DNA of 64,000 nucleotides from Clostridium folliculivorans (GTDB taxonomy: Bacteria > Bacillota > Clostridia > Clostridiales > Clostridiaceae). Shown one piece after another: positions 33,500 to 40,816 of this stretch (position 1 is its first letter; each line of letters starts with the position of its first letter). Both the position numbers and the translations under genes were made by a program. The stretch spans positions 1,149,013 to 1,213,012 of the forward strand of contig NZ_BQXY01000001.1 of NCBI RefSeq assembly GCF_024341905.1, given 5' to 3'. Below the pieces are notes generated by a model. The model ran no database searches. It saw only the letters and a program-made list of their open reading frames with translations, and had not been told where the DNA came from.

Positions 33500-34252
33500 T
33501 TAAGCTTCTACCTCTCTTTTTTTGAATATCAGCACTGAAGAAATAAAAGCCATAATGGTTAAAATAGCTGTTATCAATAAGGTTTTAAGTGGAAATTCTG
33601 TTGATAGCTTTGAGGCTTCCGTAATTAACATAAATGGATTTAGTGAATATTTAAAGGTGCTTAAAAGTGTGAGTATAATATTAAATCCCATTGATATTAA
33701 AGCAGCTCCCATGGCTTTCTTTAATAAACTGCTAAACAAAAATATTATTGAAAGCATAAACAATATATACAAATATACAAATAGGCAGCATAGTATAATA
33801 GCATTAATGGAAGGAAAAGCTTGATCAAATATCAAAAAGGAATAATAGATATTAGTAAGCACAGAGATTGTACTTATTATAAATAATACAACTGCATAAA
33901 AGCTAAATTTTGCTATTACAATAGAAGTTTTATAAGCTCCTTTGGTAATTGGAAGTATTATGGTTCCTTTTGATATTTCATTGCAAAGAATTCCTCCTAG
34001 AGTAATACATAAAACCAATATACAAATTTGAGGCATATTGCTTCCTAAATAATTAGCAACAGAATCAACTGCATTAGTTTTAAAGAAACTAGACATATCA
34101 GTACCGTACTGTTTTTCTAAAAGCTTTGGAGTAAGCTTAAGCATTGGAGGGGTTGCTATACTAAAGAAAAAGAAGCCCATAAATAGTATTATTAGTTTAT
34201 TTTCTCTATTAGCTTCTAGGAATTCCTTATTTAAGTATGCTTTAAAGGTCAA
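33500..34252 (-). CDS. yxlG: ABC transporter permease of the sigY-type operon (YxlG-like)
   Basis: About 250 residues with six hydrophobic segments and the ABC-2 layout: a first helix (KLIILFMGFFFFSIATPPML), a large outer loop, then ITLGGILCNEISKGTIILPITKGAYK, the cytoplasmic loop typical of NatB/YxlG-like permeases. On the minus strand GGGAGGTG is followed 6 nt later by TTG at 34252, the likely start. It overlaps the end of the ATPase gene, so translation is coupled. Last gene of the six-gene operon. Exported substrate unknown; in Bacillus the pair is a regulatory target of the SigY system. Confidence 0.7.
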   Translation of the reverse strand: MTFKAYLNKEFLEANRENKLIILFMGFFFFSIATPPMLKLTPKLLEKQYGTDMSSFFKTNAVDSVANYLGSNMPQICILVLCITLGGILCNEISKGTIILPITKGAYKTSIVIAKFSFYAVVLFIISTISVLTNIYYSFLIFDQAFPSINAIILCCLFVYLYILFMLSIIFLFSSLLKKAMGAALISMGFNIILTLLSTFKYSLNPFMLITEASKLSTEFPLKTLLITAILTIMAFISSVLIFKKREVEA

Positions 34253-35177
34253 TGATGACACCTCCCTCAATAATTTTAAAAAATATATCCTCTAAGGACA
34301 CTTCTTTTTTGGTGAAAGCTTTTATAGGAGAGTTCAAAGATAATAAGTAATTGAATAAATCTCTCTCATCGGTTAATGTACTGTCTGTATAAATTTGAGT
34401 TATATCGTCCTTGATATTTATATCTTTTATAAAGCTTGGGTAACTTTTAGGATCTATTTTATCACCGAATTTGACCTCGTAATAGCAGGCGCCATACTTG
34501 TCCTTAAGGGAAGATAGAGTAGTGGAAGCTAGAATTTCACCCTTATGAATTATAGTTATATAATCACAGATATTTTCTGCATCACTTAAAAGATGAGTGG
34601 AAAAAAATACTGTCATTCCTCGGTCTTTTAAGCCCTTTATTATATTCATAACTTCTCTTCGTCCTTCAGGATCTAAAGCAGAGCTAGGTTCATCTAATAT
34701 AACAAGTTCAGGATTATTGCATATGGCAACTGCTATACCTAGCCTTTGAAGCATTCCTCCTGAAAGGGTTTTTATTGTCTTTTTGGAAGCATCCTTAAGA
34801 CCTACTATTGAAAGTAGTTCCTCAAGAGAAAAAGCTTTATCCTTTGCTTCAGAAAGAGAGAGAATAAAATTTAGATATTCTTGAACCTTCATATAACTAT
34901 AAAATTTAGGTTGCTGAGGGAGATAACCTATAGCTTCTCTCTCTTTATCATAACTTAATTCACTTCCTCTAAAGATAACCTTACCTGAAGAAGGCTTCTT
35001 TAAACCACATACAATATTCATTGTTGTAGTCTTGCCAGCACCGTTTTCACCAATAAATCCATATATAACTCCTCTAGGAATTTTTATATTTATATCCTTA
35101 AGCACTTGAGTTTTACCGTAGTTCTTGCTTAAAGCATTAAGCTCTAAAGTGAATTTAGCTCGAAGATTTTCCATCAT
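34242..35177 (-). CDS. yxlF: ABC transporter ATPase of the sigY-type operon (YxlF-like)
   Basis: A 311-residue ATPase: Walker A GENGAGKTTT, Q-loop YLPQQPKFY, signature LSGGMLQRLG, Walker B LVILDEPSSALDPEG, H-loop STHLL. The C-terminal ~90 residues form the extension common in export-type ATPases (EVKFGDKIDPKSYP ... LEDIFFKIIEG). It powers the permease encoded next. AAAGGATGAAG precedes ATGATG at 35177; the YxlE-like stop codon overlaps the second ATG. Confidence 0.85.
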   Translation of the reverse strand: MMENLRAKFTLELNALSKNYGKTQVLKDINIKIPRGVIYGFIGENGAGKTTTMNIVCGLKKPSSGKVIFRGSELSYDKEREAIGYLPQQPKFYSYMKVQEYLNFILSLSEAKDKAFSLEELLSIVGLKDASKKTIKTLSGGMLQRLGIAVAICNNPELVILDEPSSALDPEGRREVMNIIKGLKDRGMTVFFSTHLLSDAENICDYITIIHKGEILASTTLSSLKDKYGACYYEVKFGDKIDPKSYPSFIKDINIKDDITQIYTDSTLTDERDLFNYLLSLNSPIKAFTKKEVSLEDIFFKIIEGGVIIDL

Positions 35178-35356
35178 TCTTCATCCTTTCCCAGTGCTAA
35201 ATAAAGAATGCATCCAAGGGTGTTAAGGCATAATATTGCCCAAAGCCACTTTGGAAGATGCTTTGCTGGATTTTTAATAAGTTTTACAAAGCAAAAAATA
35301 GAAAAAATCACTTGAAGTAATAAAACGGGCATTAAAATTGTTAAATCTATATTCAT
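35174..35356 (-). CDS. yxlE: Small PLDc_N-type membrane protein (YxlE-like)
   Basis: 60 residues: two membrane helices (LTILMPVLLLQVIFSIFCFV and WLWAILCLNTLGCILYLAL) with the K-N-P/K-x-L-P-K-W-x-W-A turn and final Y-L-A-L-G-K-D/x-E, the phospholipase D N-terminal membrane (PLDc_N) signature. In the B. subtilis sigY operon, YxlD and YxlE are small membrane proteins that hold SigY activity down. It starts 4 bp after YxlD-like and overlaps the ATPase start. Confidence 0.75.
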   Translation of the reverse strand: MNIDLTILMPVLLLQVIFSIFCFVKLIKNPAKHLPKWLWAILCLNTLGCILYLALGKDEE

Positions 35357-35360
35357 AAGA

Positions 35361-35561
35361 TTAACTCCTATTCTTTTTAAAATATAATTTTCTATAAATT
35401 AGATAGATTATGGTTGAGCTTGGAATGTTCATGAGACCAATGATTCCCCAAATCCAAGGGTTTGGAATGCTTTTTTTAACTGCATCCCTAAATATCAAGG
35501 TTCCTTGGATAGTAACTAGAATGAGAAGAAAAGTAATAATGATTATTTTACTGTGGATCAT
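35361..35561 (-). CDS. yxlD: Small membrane protein (YxlD-like)
   Basis: 66 residues with two membrane helices (IIIITFLLILVTIQGTLIF and WIWGIIGLMNIPSSTIIYLIY) and a central KKSIPNPWIWG turn, much like the PLDc_N protein encoded next; the order and size match YxlD of Bacillus. Start ATG overlaps the stop of the preceding gene by 4 bp. Likely part of a membrane complex that sequesters the sigma factor. Confidence 0.7.
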   Translation of the reverse strand: MIHSKIIIITFLLILVTIQGTLIFRDAVKKSIPNPWIWGIIGLMNIPSSTIIYLIYRKLYFKKNRS

Positions 35562-35938
35562 TTAGCTTCCCTCCTTGTCTTTTTCTTTAAAAAAACCTGA
35601 TTTAACATAAGTAAAAATATTAATAATATAGACTGAATTGCAAAGGTTATATATAACGAAACTCTCATATACATAAAGCCGATAAAAATAGATAAAAATC
35701 CAGCAAGCAATAGAAATTTAAAGGTTTCTTTTCTAAGTCTTTTTGAAAAACGAATTTGCTCTCCATTTTCTACAATGGAACTTATATCTACATTAACTGA
35801 AACCTTGGTTTCCAAGTCTTCTGCAATAGACATCCTATCTAAAATAGATTTTAAATCCGCTTCTCCCTTGCTTGCTTTATTTAGAGAACCATCATAATAT
35901 TTATCAATATTCTCATCCAAATTATCAAAGGGTTTCAT
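35558..35938 (-). CDS. yxlC: YxlC-like membrane protein, candidate anti-sigma factor
   Basis: 126 residues: a soluble N-terminal half (NIDKYYDGSLNKASKGEADLKSIL, then MSIAEDLETKVSVNVDISSIVENGE) and two membrane helices (FKFLLLAGFLSIFIGFMYM and LYITFAIQSILLIFLLMLNQVF). The soluble part faces the cytosol and would bind the sigma factor, as YxlC does for SigY. It starts 1 bp after the sigma gene, so stoichiometry is coupled. Sequence similarity cannot be measured here; the call rests on position and layout. Confidence 0.68.
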   Translation of the reverse strand: MKPFDNLDENIDKYYDGSLNKASKGEADLKSILDRMSIAEDLETKVSVNVDISSIVENGEQIRFSKRLRKETFKFLLLAGFLSIFIGFMYMRVSLYITFAIQSILLIFLLMLNQVFLKKKTRREAK

Positions 35939-35939
35939 T

Positions 35940-36476
35940 TTACTTACCTCCGTTAAATCTTGAAATTATCTCTTTTATTGCATAATGTAATCTTGATCGT
36001 ACCGTACCTATAGGGCAATTTACTATAGAGCTTATTTCCTCATAGCTGTAACCATAGTAATGTTTTAGTATAAATACAGTTCTTTTATCAGCAGGCATAG
36101 CTCTTAATATCTTTAAGACCTCTTCTAGCTCTTCTTTTTTTACTATTTCCTCTTCAGTAATAGAGGAAGACTGAAAAGTATCTAATAACGTAACTGTCTC
36201 TTTATTCTTTCTTAAGTAGTCTCTATATTTATTGGTGGCAATTTTGATAAGCCAAGTGGAAAACTTAGCATTAGATACAAAGGAATCAATATGAACAACA
36301 GCAGATAACAAGGTATCTTGAACAATATCTTCAGTTAGATCTTTGTCTAAAGTCATCTTTAATACATATCCCTTTAAAATAGAAAAGTTATTACTAATCA
36401 GTATTTCAAAAGCGTATTTATCACCAGCTTTAGCTCTTGCTATTAAATTTTCTTCGTTTTGATTTTTGAAATTCAT
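35940..36476 (-). CDS. sigY: ECF RNA polymerase sigma factor, SigY-like
   Basis: 178 residues: region 2 (NFSILKGYVLKMTLDKDLTEDIVQDTLLSAV then FSTWLIKIATNKYRDYLRK) and region 4 (MPADKRTVFILKHYYGYSYEEISSIVNCPIGTVRSRLHYAI) of an ECF sigma factor. It heads a six-gene operon with two small membrane proteins, an anti-sigma candidate and an ABC transporter, the gene order of B. subtilis sigY-yxlCDEFG. An ECF-type promoter (TGAAC-N16-CGTT) lies just upstream, consistent with autoregulation. AGAGGTAG precedes the ATG. Confidence 0.85.
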   Translation of the reverse strand: MNFKNQNEENLIARAKAGDKYAFEILISNNFSILKGYVLKMTLDKDLTEDIVQDTLLSAVVHIDSFVSNAKFSTWLIKIATNKYRDYLRKNKETVTLLDTFQSSSITEEEIVKKEELEEVLKILRAMPADKRTVFILKHYYGYSYEEISSIVNCPIGTVRSRLHYAIKEIISRFNGGK

Positions 36477-36510
36477 GAATTCTACCTCTTCTTGCTGTTT
36501 TCATTACTTA

Positions 36511-36535
36511 AACGCAGGAGTTAAAAAAAAGTTCA
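36511..36535 (-). promoter_or_regulatory. ECF-type promoter of the sigY-like operon
   Basis: On the minus strand: TGAAC (36535-36531), 16-bp spacer, CGTT (36514-36511), about 35 bp before the ATG. The B. subtilis SigY consensus is TGAAC-N16/17-CGTC, so the operon is probably transcribed by its own sigma factor. Confidence 0.75.
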
Positions 36536-36557
36536 ATATAAATATAAAAAAATTTAG

Positions 36558-36633
36558 TATGTTAAACTACCGTGTTGAAATGAAATGGTTAATCCTCCGA
36601 CGCTTTAATGAGCTTACGCAAAGAATTAATATT
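36558..36633. repeat. Single arm of the family C element, copy C2
   Basis: GTTGAAATGAAATGGTTA-ATCC-TCCGACGCTTTAATGAG-CTTACGCAAAGAATTAAT matches the reverse complement of the right arm of the element at 12057-12296. The other arm is missing. It lies just upstream of the sigY-like promoter. Confidence 0.65.
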
Positions 36634-36669
36634 TATAATTTTACTCTTAGATTCTATTTATTCATATAG

Positions 36670-36760
36670 GCTTCCTAGCTCAACTATTAATTTATACATG
36701 TCAGAGAATCCCCAGAAGCCGCGATTTTCGAATATGCATAAATTAAGTTTTGACATAGGA
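36670..36760. repeat. Family B repeat, copy B3 (reverse orientation)
   Basis: Reads on the minus strand as GTCAAAACTTAATTTATGC ... CGGCTTCTGGGGATTCT ... CATGTATAAATTAATAG-TTGAGCTAGGAAG. The middle differs from B2/B4 but matches the extra half copy at 3010. Together with C2 it forms a repeat cluster between the sigY promoter and the next gene. Confidence 0.7.
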
Positions 36761-36912
36761 ACCCTTTAGAAAAGTTATTAGAGGATGACTTTTAAATAGA
36801 ATGTAGATTGTACTCCAATCATTAGTTGGAAGTGTGCTACAATTATAGTGAAAAGGAAAGTGAATTATGTGATCTGTATTTTTTTAAGTGCTTATATAGA
36901 GGGGGAAATACT

Positions 36913-37143
36913 ATGAAGGATATTGCCAAGAAAGGGAAGTTATCAAAAATTATATCGGGACTTTCAGTAATTATTTCTTTATTAGGTATTATTATCGCGT
37001 TAATGAATATGAGATTTTTAATCACTCATGGGAAAGACACTTGGGAAGCAGTCAAAACGCTCTTAATTGGTATTCCAATTTTTTTAGTATGTACAGCACA
37101 ATTTATAATTATAAGAAATAAATATAGAAGACATTCTAAATGA
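36913..37143 (+). CDS. Small two-helix membrane protein
   Basis: 76 residues: KIISGLSVIISLLGIIIALMN and LLIGIPIFLVCTAQFIIIRN are membrane helices joined by MRFLITHGKDTWEAVKT, with basic ends. No family recognised. The ATG at 36913 follows GAGGGGGAAA; the frame is open upstream without a Shine-Dalgarno. A terminator follows at once. Confidence 0.55.
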   Translation: MKDIAKKGKLSKIISGLSVIISLLGIIIALMNMRFLITHGKDTWEAVKTLLIGIPIFLVCTAQFIIIRNKYRRHSK

Positions 37144-37148
37144 GAAAA

Positions 37149-37194
37149 AAAATCCGTAGAGCATCAAAATTTATATTTTGAGTCTACGGATTTA
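37149..37194. terminator. Bidirectional terminator
   Basis: AAAAATCCGTAGA pairs with TCTACGGATTT, with an inner AAAAT/ATTTT stem; it separates the small membrane protein gene from the minus-strand kinase-like gene. Confidence 0.85.
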
Positions 37195-37208
37195 AATTGG
37201 ATACCATG

Positions 37209-37787
37209 CTAGCAGGCCATCATATCTATAATAACTGTTTTCTTACGCATTGCTTCAAAATATTCATATCCCTTAATCCAATAATTAATGAGATTTTCAT
37301 TGTAAGCTAAAAGATGTTTAAGAAATTCATCAAACACATTAAGTTTAATAAATATTTTAATTATTTCTTTAGGATAGGGGATGTCTTTTTGGAAGACTTT
37401 TCTCGGATCAATAACTTGTATTTTTTCTTCTTTAGTTACAAAGATATGTGCATTTCTAATATCAATTCTCTTAAAATTTAGACGTTTAAATTCCTCTACA
37501 AGCTCTATTATTTCAATTGAGAGGTTGTAAGACAATCCGTTCTTACTAATGTACTCGTATAAGTTTGTTCCCTCAACATAATCTCTTAGAACTTTATTTT
37601 CAGTAATAAACATAACTTTAGGGAAAAATCTACTATCATTAGCTTTTTCCAAAATAGCAACTTCACTTTCAGCTTTCTTATTGTCATAAAATATTTTTAA
37701 AGCAAAGCCCTCTGGAGTCAAATATACTGAGCCTTCATCACCTTTTCCTAAAAATTCGCATTCTTTAATGTTTAAAATGTATCGCAT
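37209..37787 (-). CDS. Protein-kinase-like protein (YrzF/KdkA-like)
   Basis: 192 residues. EFLGKGDEGSVYL is a glycine loop and FALKIF supplies the ATP lysine (Lys31). The catalytic loop is FKRIDIRNAHIF: Asp109 is present, but the Asn expected five residues on is His114 and Asn lies at 112. VIDPRKVF replaces the DFG segment with D-P-R. This is the compact lipopolysaccharide-kinase/YrzF type. The odd loop might mean altered or lost activity. It stands alone; the minus-strand promoter is not obvious. Confidence 0.7.
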   Translation of the reverse strand: MRYILNIKECEFLGKGDEGSVYLTPEGFALKIFYDNKKAESEVAILEKANDSRFFPKVMFITENKVLRDYVEGTNLYEYISKNGLSYNLSIEIIELVEEFKRLNFKRIDIRNAHIFVTKEEKIQVIDPRKVFQKDIPYPKEIIKIFIKLNVFDEFLKHLLAYNENLINYWIKGYEYFEAMRKKTVIIDMMAC

Positions 37788-37870
37788 ATTATCCTCTAAA
37801 TGATTGTTTTAGATATAATATGATTTTTGCTTTAAGGATTCCACTGTATTGAAATGATTTTGCAGTTTTA

Positions 37871-37900
37871 TTGACATCTCTCAATTGGATGATATATAAT
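37871..37900 (+). promoter_or_regulatory. Orphan sigma-A promoter facing into the 3' end of a hydrolase gene
   Basis: TTGACA (37871-37876), 18-bp spacer, TATAAT (37895-37900), a perfect consensus on the plus strand. Downstream there is no plus-strand gene, only the antisense of the hydrolase gene ending at 37951. Confidence 0.55.
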
Positions 37901-37950
37901 GTGTGAGATTTTAGAAGGTATAGATGATTGTATCAGCAATACAAACTACT

Positions 37951-38925
37951 TTAGTTATCCGTATTCTGTTCAGCAAAATAATTCTCTGTTGCATATTTAA
38001 AAGAATTAACAAGGAATTCATGGGCTTTTTTAGTTACCTCAGCTTTGGGACATATCTGATCAAAACCATGATAGCAGCCGTTGAAAATTTCAAAATGAAC
38101 AGGTATTCCAGCCTTTTTTAGGTTTTCTACATAATCAATAGTTTCATCTCTAAAAGGCTCTAAGTTTCCTACAAAGGTTGCTGTTGGTGGAAGATTACTA
38201 TAATCTTCTGATCTTGCAGCAGCGGCATAGTATGGAACCTTTTCAGTGGCAAAGAAACTACCGAGATATAGCTTCCAGCCAAGAAAGTTAGATTTAGAGT
38301 TCCAAACCGGTGCATCATTGTCTTTTGCAGATTTAGTTGTCATCCTATCATCAATCATTGGGTATAGTGGCATCTGAAACGCGATATTAACCTCGCCCTT
38401 ATCTCTTGCGTATAAAGTAAGAGCCGCAGTAAGTCCACCACCTGCACTGTCTCCTCCAACCATTAGCTGGTCAGACCTGATTCCTAAATCCTCTGCGTGA
38501 TTTTTCATCCATAAAAGAGCTTCATAACTATCCTCTAAAGCAGCAGGATATGGTGCTTCAATAGATAGTCTGTAATCAGGAGCTATAACAATACAATCAC
38601 TTACTTCTATAAACTTTTTAGCATATAACTTCGATACCTCAGGGGCTCCAAGTGCATAACCACCTCCGTGTAACCAAAGAACACCTGGTACATCCTTCTT
38701 TGGATTAAGAGGTTTAAAAATGCAAATACGAAGCCTTGAACCATCATTTCGAACAATATATTCTTCTGAGAATTGTATAGTCTTATCTTTTACTTTCATT
38801 TTGCTTTTACGGCTCATTTTATACATAAAGCGTAATTTTGGTTCAGTAAAAGTGTTATTAAGAAGCTTAAGTAATCTTCCTGTATTTCTTAAGTCTTTAT
38901 CAATAGAACTGAATTTTACTTTCAT
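37951..38925 (-). CDS. Alpha/beta hydrolase, HSL-type esterase
   Basis: 324 residues: oxyanion motif LHGGGYALG, nucleophile elbow VGGDSAGGGL, acid in LEPFRDETIDY and His in GCYHGFDQ. This is the hormone-sensitive-lipase (type IV) family of carboxylesterases acting on short acyl esters. No signal peptide, so cytosolic. GGAGGGAAAT precedes the ATG at 38925. A second HSL-type enzyme is at 54322. The MerR gene at 39305 diverges from it across 379 bp and could control it, but I see no MerR-type promoter here. Confidence 0.88.
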   Translation of the reverse strand: MKVKFSSIDKDLRNTGRLLKLLNNTFTEPKLRFMYKMSRKSKMKVKDKTIQFSEEYIVRNDGSRLRICIFKPLNPKKDVPGVLWLHGGGYALGAPEVSKLYAKKFIEVSDCIVIAPDYRLSIEAPYPAALEDSYEALLWMKNHAEDLGIRSDQLMVGGDSAGGGLTAALTLYARDKGEVNIAFQMPLYPMIDDRMTTKSAKDNDAPVWNSKSNFLGWKLYLGSFFATEKVPYYAAAARSEDYSNLPPTATFVGNLEPFRDETIDYVENLKKAGIPVHFEIFNGCYHGFDQICPKAEVTKKAHEFLVNSFKYATENYFAEQNTDN

Positions 38926-39304
38926 TATTTCCCTCCAATTGTATAAGCACAGTAATTATATATAAACTACTTAAGTCATAAAAATCAAAATGAAGATTTC
39001 GGTGATTCTACGAATCTTTATTCTGATAAGTTACAATAGGAAGTAGTTTATATATATTTTAAGTGTAAAATTAGACAAGGTGTTGTATATTATATTAAAT
39101 GACAGTAGAATTTTATTCAATAAACACTTGAAGGCGATTTGTCTAAAATTCAAGGTGGAGGAAATTTTTATTAGATATAATATGGCTTAAAAGCTTTACT
39201 GAAACCAATTTAAGAAAGATTAATAGGTATTATTTCTCTGGAAATATTTTACTGAAGATATTTGGGTTACTATCACTTCTACATAGGAAAAGGAGAAGAA
39301 TTTT
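38926..39304. other. Divergent intergenic region, no gene seen
   Basis: AT-rich. Contains a short palindrome GATTC-TAC-GAATC at 39002-39014 and TATAT-rich stretches; no open frame, no recognisable riboswitch, no 19-bp-spacer promoter. Confidence 0.4.
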
Positions 39305-39712
39305 ATGAATATCAAAGAGGTTGCCAAAAAAACAGGAGTATCCATAGATAATCTGCGATATTATGAGCGTATTGGATTAATCCCACCTATAAAAAGGACA
39401 AGAGCAGGTATACGAGATTATGATGAAAGAGCAATTCATTGGGTGGAATTGGTTTTAAAGTTTAAAAAGGCAGGAGCATCGCTTGAATTTATTAAAGAAT
39501 ATCTTCATCTTGCAAATGAAGGAAAATCTACAAAGGAAGCCAGAAGAGGTATTCTTTTTGAAATAAAGACCAATATTGAAGAGCAAATGCAAGAATTACA
39601 GAAATGTTATGATATGATAAATTATAAAATTGAAAATTATGATGATTTGTGTGAACCTGTGACAACAGAAATCATAGGACAATGGAAATCCTCAGATAAT
39701 AAAGATGAATAG
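39305..39712 (+). CDS. MerR-family regulator 1
   Basis: 135 residues: MNIKEVAKKTGVSIDNLRYYERIGLIPPIKRTRAGIRDYDE is the MerR winged helix-turn-helix, then a coiled dimer helix (ILFEIKTNIEEQMQELQKCYDMI). The effector part is short, as in AdhR/NmlR-like regulators. Unlike the MerR at 40348 it has Lys, not Cys, at position 52. AAAGGAGAAG precedes the ATG. A terminator and then a MerR-type promoter follow, so this protein or its neighbour could drive that promoter. Confidence 0.9.
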   Translation: MNIKEVAKKTGVSIDNLRYYERIGLIPPIKRTRAGIRDYDERAIHWVELVLKFKKAGASLEFIKEYLHLANEGKSTKEARRGILFEIKTNIEEQMQELQKCYDMINYKIENYDDLCEPVTTEIIGQWKSSDNKDE

Positions 39713-39741
39713 CGTACATAAAAGTAAACGTAAATTGTAAT

Positions 39742-39782
39742 AAAGCCAGTAGAACAGGAAATTAATTGTTTTACTGGCTTTA
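39742..39782 (+). terminator. Terminator of MerR gene 1
   Basis: AAAGCCAGTA(G)AAC and GTTTTACTGGCTTT, loop AGGAAATTAATT; short T-run. Confidence 0.75.
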
Positions 39783-39873
39783 ACCAATTCTGTTTACATG
39801 AAGCTCAAGTACGAATTTAATATTGCAAACAAGAATTTAACTTTTCATTTTACAGAAAATAATGAAAAAGTAC

Positions 39874-39904
39874 TTGACTTGGAGTTAACTTCAAGTGCTA
39901 AACT
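39874..39904 (+). promoter_or_regulatory. MerR-type promoter, 19-bp spacer
   Basis: TTGACT (39874-39879), spacer of 19 bp, TAAACT (39899-39904). The spacer carries the dyad CTTGGAG-TTAA-CTTCAAG. MerR regulators bind such long spacers and twist them to bring the -35 and -10 into phase. It drives the orphan EIIB gene. Confidence 0.75.
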
Positions 39905-39939
39905 GATTCTCAAGAAACTAGATCAGCGTGAGGTTAATT

Positions 39940-40263
39940 ATGATGAAGATAATCATATTTTGTGCTGCTGGAAATACAGCAAGGTTACTAGTAGAAAAAA
40001 TGGAAATAGAAGCAGAAGCAAGAGGCCTAGATATATATATTAAAATATTTTTAGAGGGGCAAATAGAAAAACAAGTTGATGAATTGGATTTAGTTTTAAT
40101 TGCACCAGAGATAGCATATATTCTCCCAAAGGTTAAGGAAATATATGAACCTGAAGGAATACCGGTAGATGTAATATCAGCAGTAGACTTCAGTGTTGTA
40201 AATGGAGAAAAGGTTTTAAATTTTGCATTAGATCTACTTGAGGAAAAAGAAATATATTGTTGA
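39940..40263 (+). CDS. Orphan PTS EIIB component, Lac/cellobiose family
   Basis: About 107 residues: MMKIIIFCAAGNTARLLVEKM matches the EIIB P-loop (usual form [11 protein letters not shown]) with the phosphorylated Cys kept; LDLVLIAPEIAYILPKVKEIYEPEGIPVDVI and GEKVLNFALDLL follow the family. No EIIA or EIIC lies nearby: its neighbours are two MerR genes. It may phosphorylate a sugar through a distant EIIC, or serve as a regulatory phosphoprotein; both are inference. GTGAGG at 39928 precedes ATGATG at 39940. An in-frame overlap from 39798 is excluded by the promoter. Confidence 0.75.
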   Translation: MMKIIIFCAAGNTARLLVEKMEIEAEARGLDIYIKIFLEGQIEKQVDELDLVLIAPEIAYILPKVKEIYEPEGIPVDVISAVDFSVVNGEKVLNFALDLLEEKEIYC

Positions 40264-40347
40264 GTAAAGATCCTTTAGAGTTTATATTATTGTCTTAGAG
40301 TTAGCTCTGGCATCTATAATTATTTAAATATTAGGAGGTATAAAAAT

Positions 40348-40728
40348 ATGACCATAGCAGAAGTAAGTGCAAAGTTTGGTGTATCACAGGATACACTCCG
40401 CTACTATGAACGTATCGGATTGATTCCTCCTGTGAACCGAAGTAAAAGTAAGATTAGAGATTATACAGAAGAAGATTGCAAATGGGTTGAATTTATTAAA
40501 TGTATGAGAAGTTCAGGCCTTCCAATAGAAGTCTTAATTGAATATGTTACCCTATTCCAAGAAGGCGATGAGACCGCAGAAGCAAGAAAAGTACTTTTAA
40601 TTGAGCAGCGAGACAATCTTGTAGCAAAGATGGAAGAAATGAAAAGCACAATAGAACGTTTAAATGGCAAGATTGCCAGATATGAAGAAACCATAGGAAA
40701 GAAAGAAAAAGGATTAAGAAGATCTTAA
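40348..40728 (+). CDS. MerR-family regulator 2, AdhR-like
   Basis: 126 residues: MTIAEVSAKFGVSQDTLRYYERIGLIPPVNRSKSKIRDYTEEDCKWVEFIKCMRSSGLP, then a long dimer helix. The cysteine of IKCMRS is residue 52, the position of the redox/aldehyde-sensing Cys52 in B. subtilis AdhR, and a second Cys is at 44. It is therefore a good candidate for a carbonyl-electrophile sensor. AGGAGGTAT precedes the ATG. It lies in tandem with the EIIB gene and ahead of flavodoxin, MATE, FMN reductase and alcohol dehydrogenase genes that carry MerR-type promoters. Confidence 0.88.
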   Translation: MTIAEVSAKFGVSQDTLRYYERIGLIPPVNRSKSKIRDYTEEDCKWVEFIKCMRSSGLPIEVLIEYVTLFQEGDETAEARKVLLIEQRDNLVAKMEEMKSTIERLNGKIARYEETIGKKEKGLRRS

Positions 40729-40816
40729 GTTTGTAGAATTGGGATGTAACTTAGTGTGTATTATTATCGTTTTTCTATCACAACATATGTTGAAATTTAG
40801 CAAGTAAACACAGTTA

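Noticed and set aside
36466..36669. Plus-strand ORF of 67 codons opposite the start of the sigma factor gene
   Set aside because: It covers the ECF promoter and the family C arm and has no Shine-Dalgarno or protein-like composition.
39798..40043. ORF of 81 codons overlapping the orphan EIIB gene
   Set aside because: It runs through the MerR-type promoter and has no Shine-Dalgarno; the EIIB frame explains the conserved residues.
39928..40728. A toxin-antitoxin pair made of EIIB and MerR genes
   Set aside because: Both proteins belong to well-known non-toxin families and the spacing (84 bp) shows no tight coupling.
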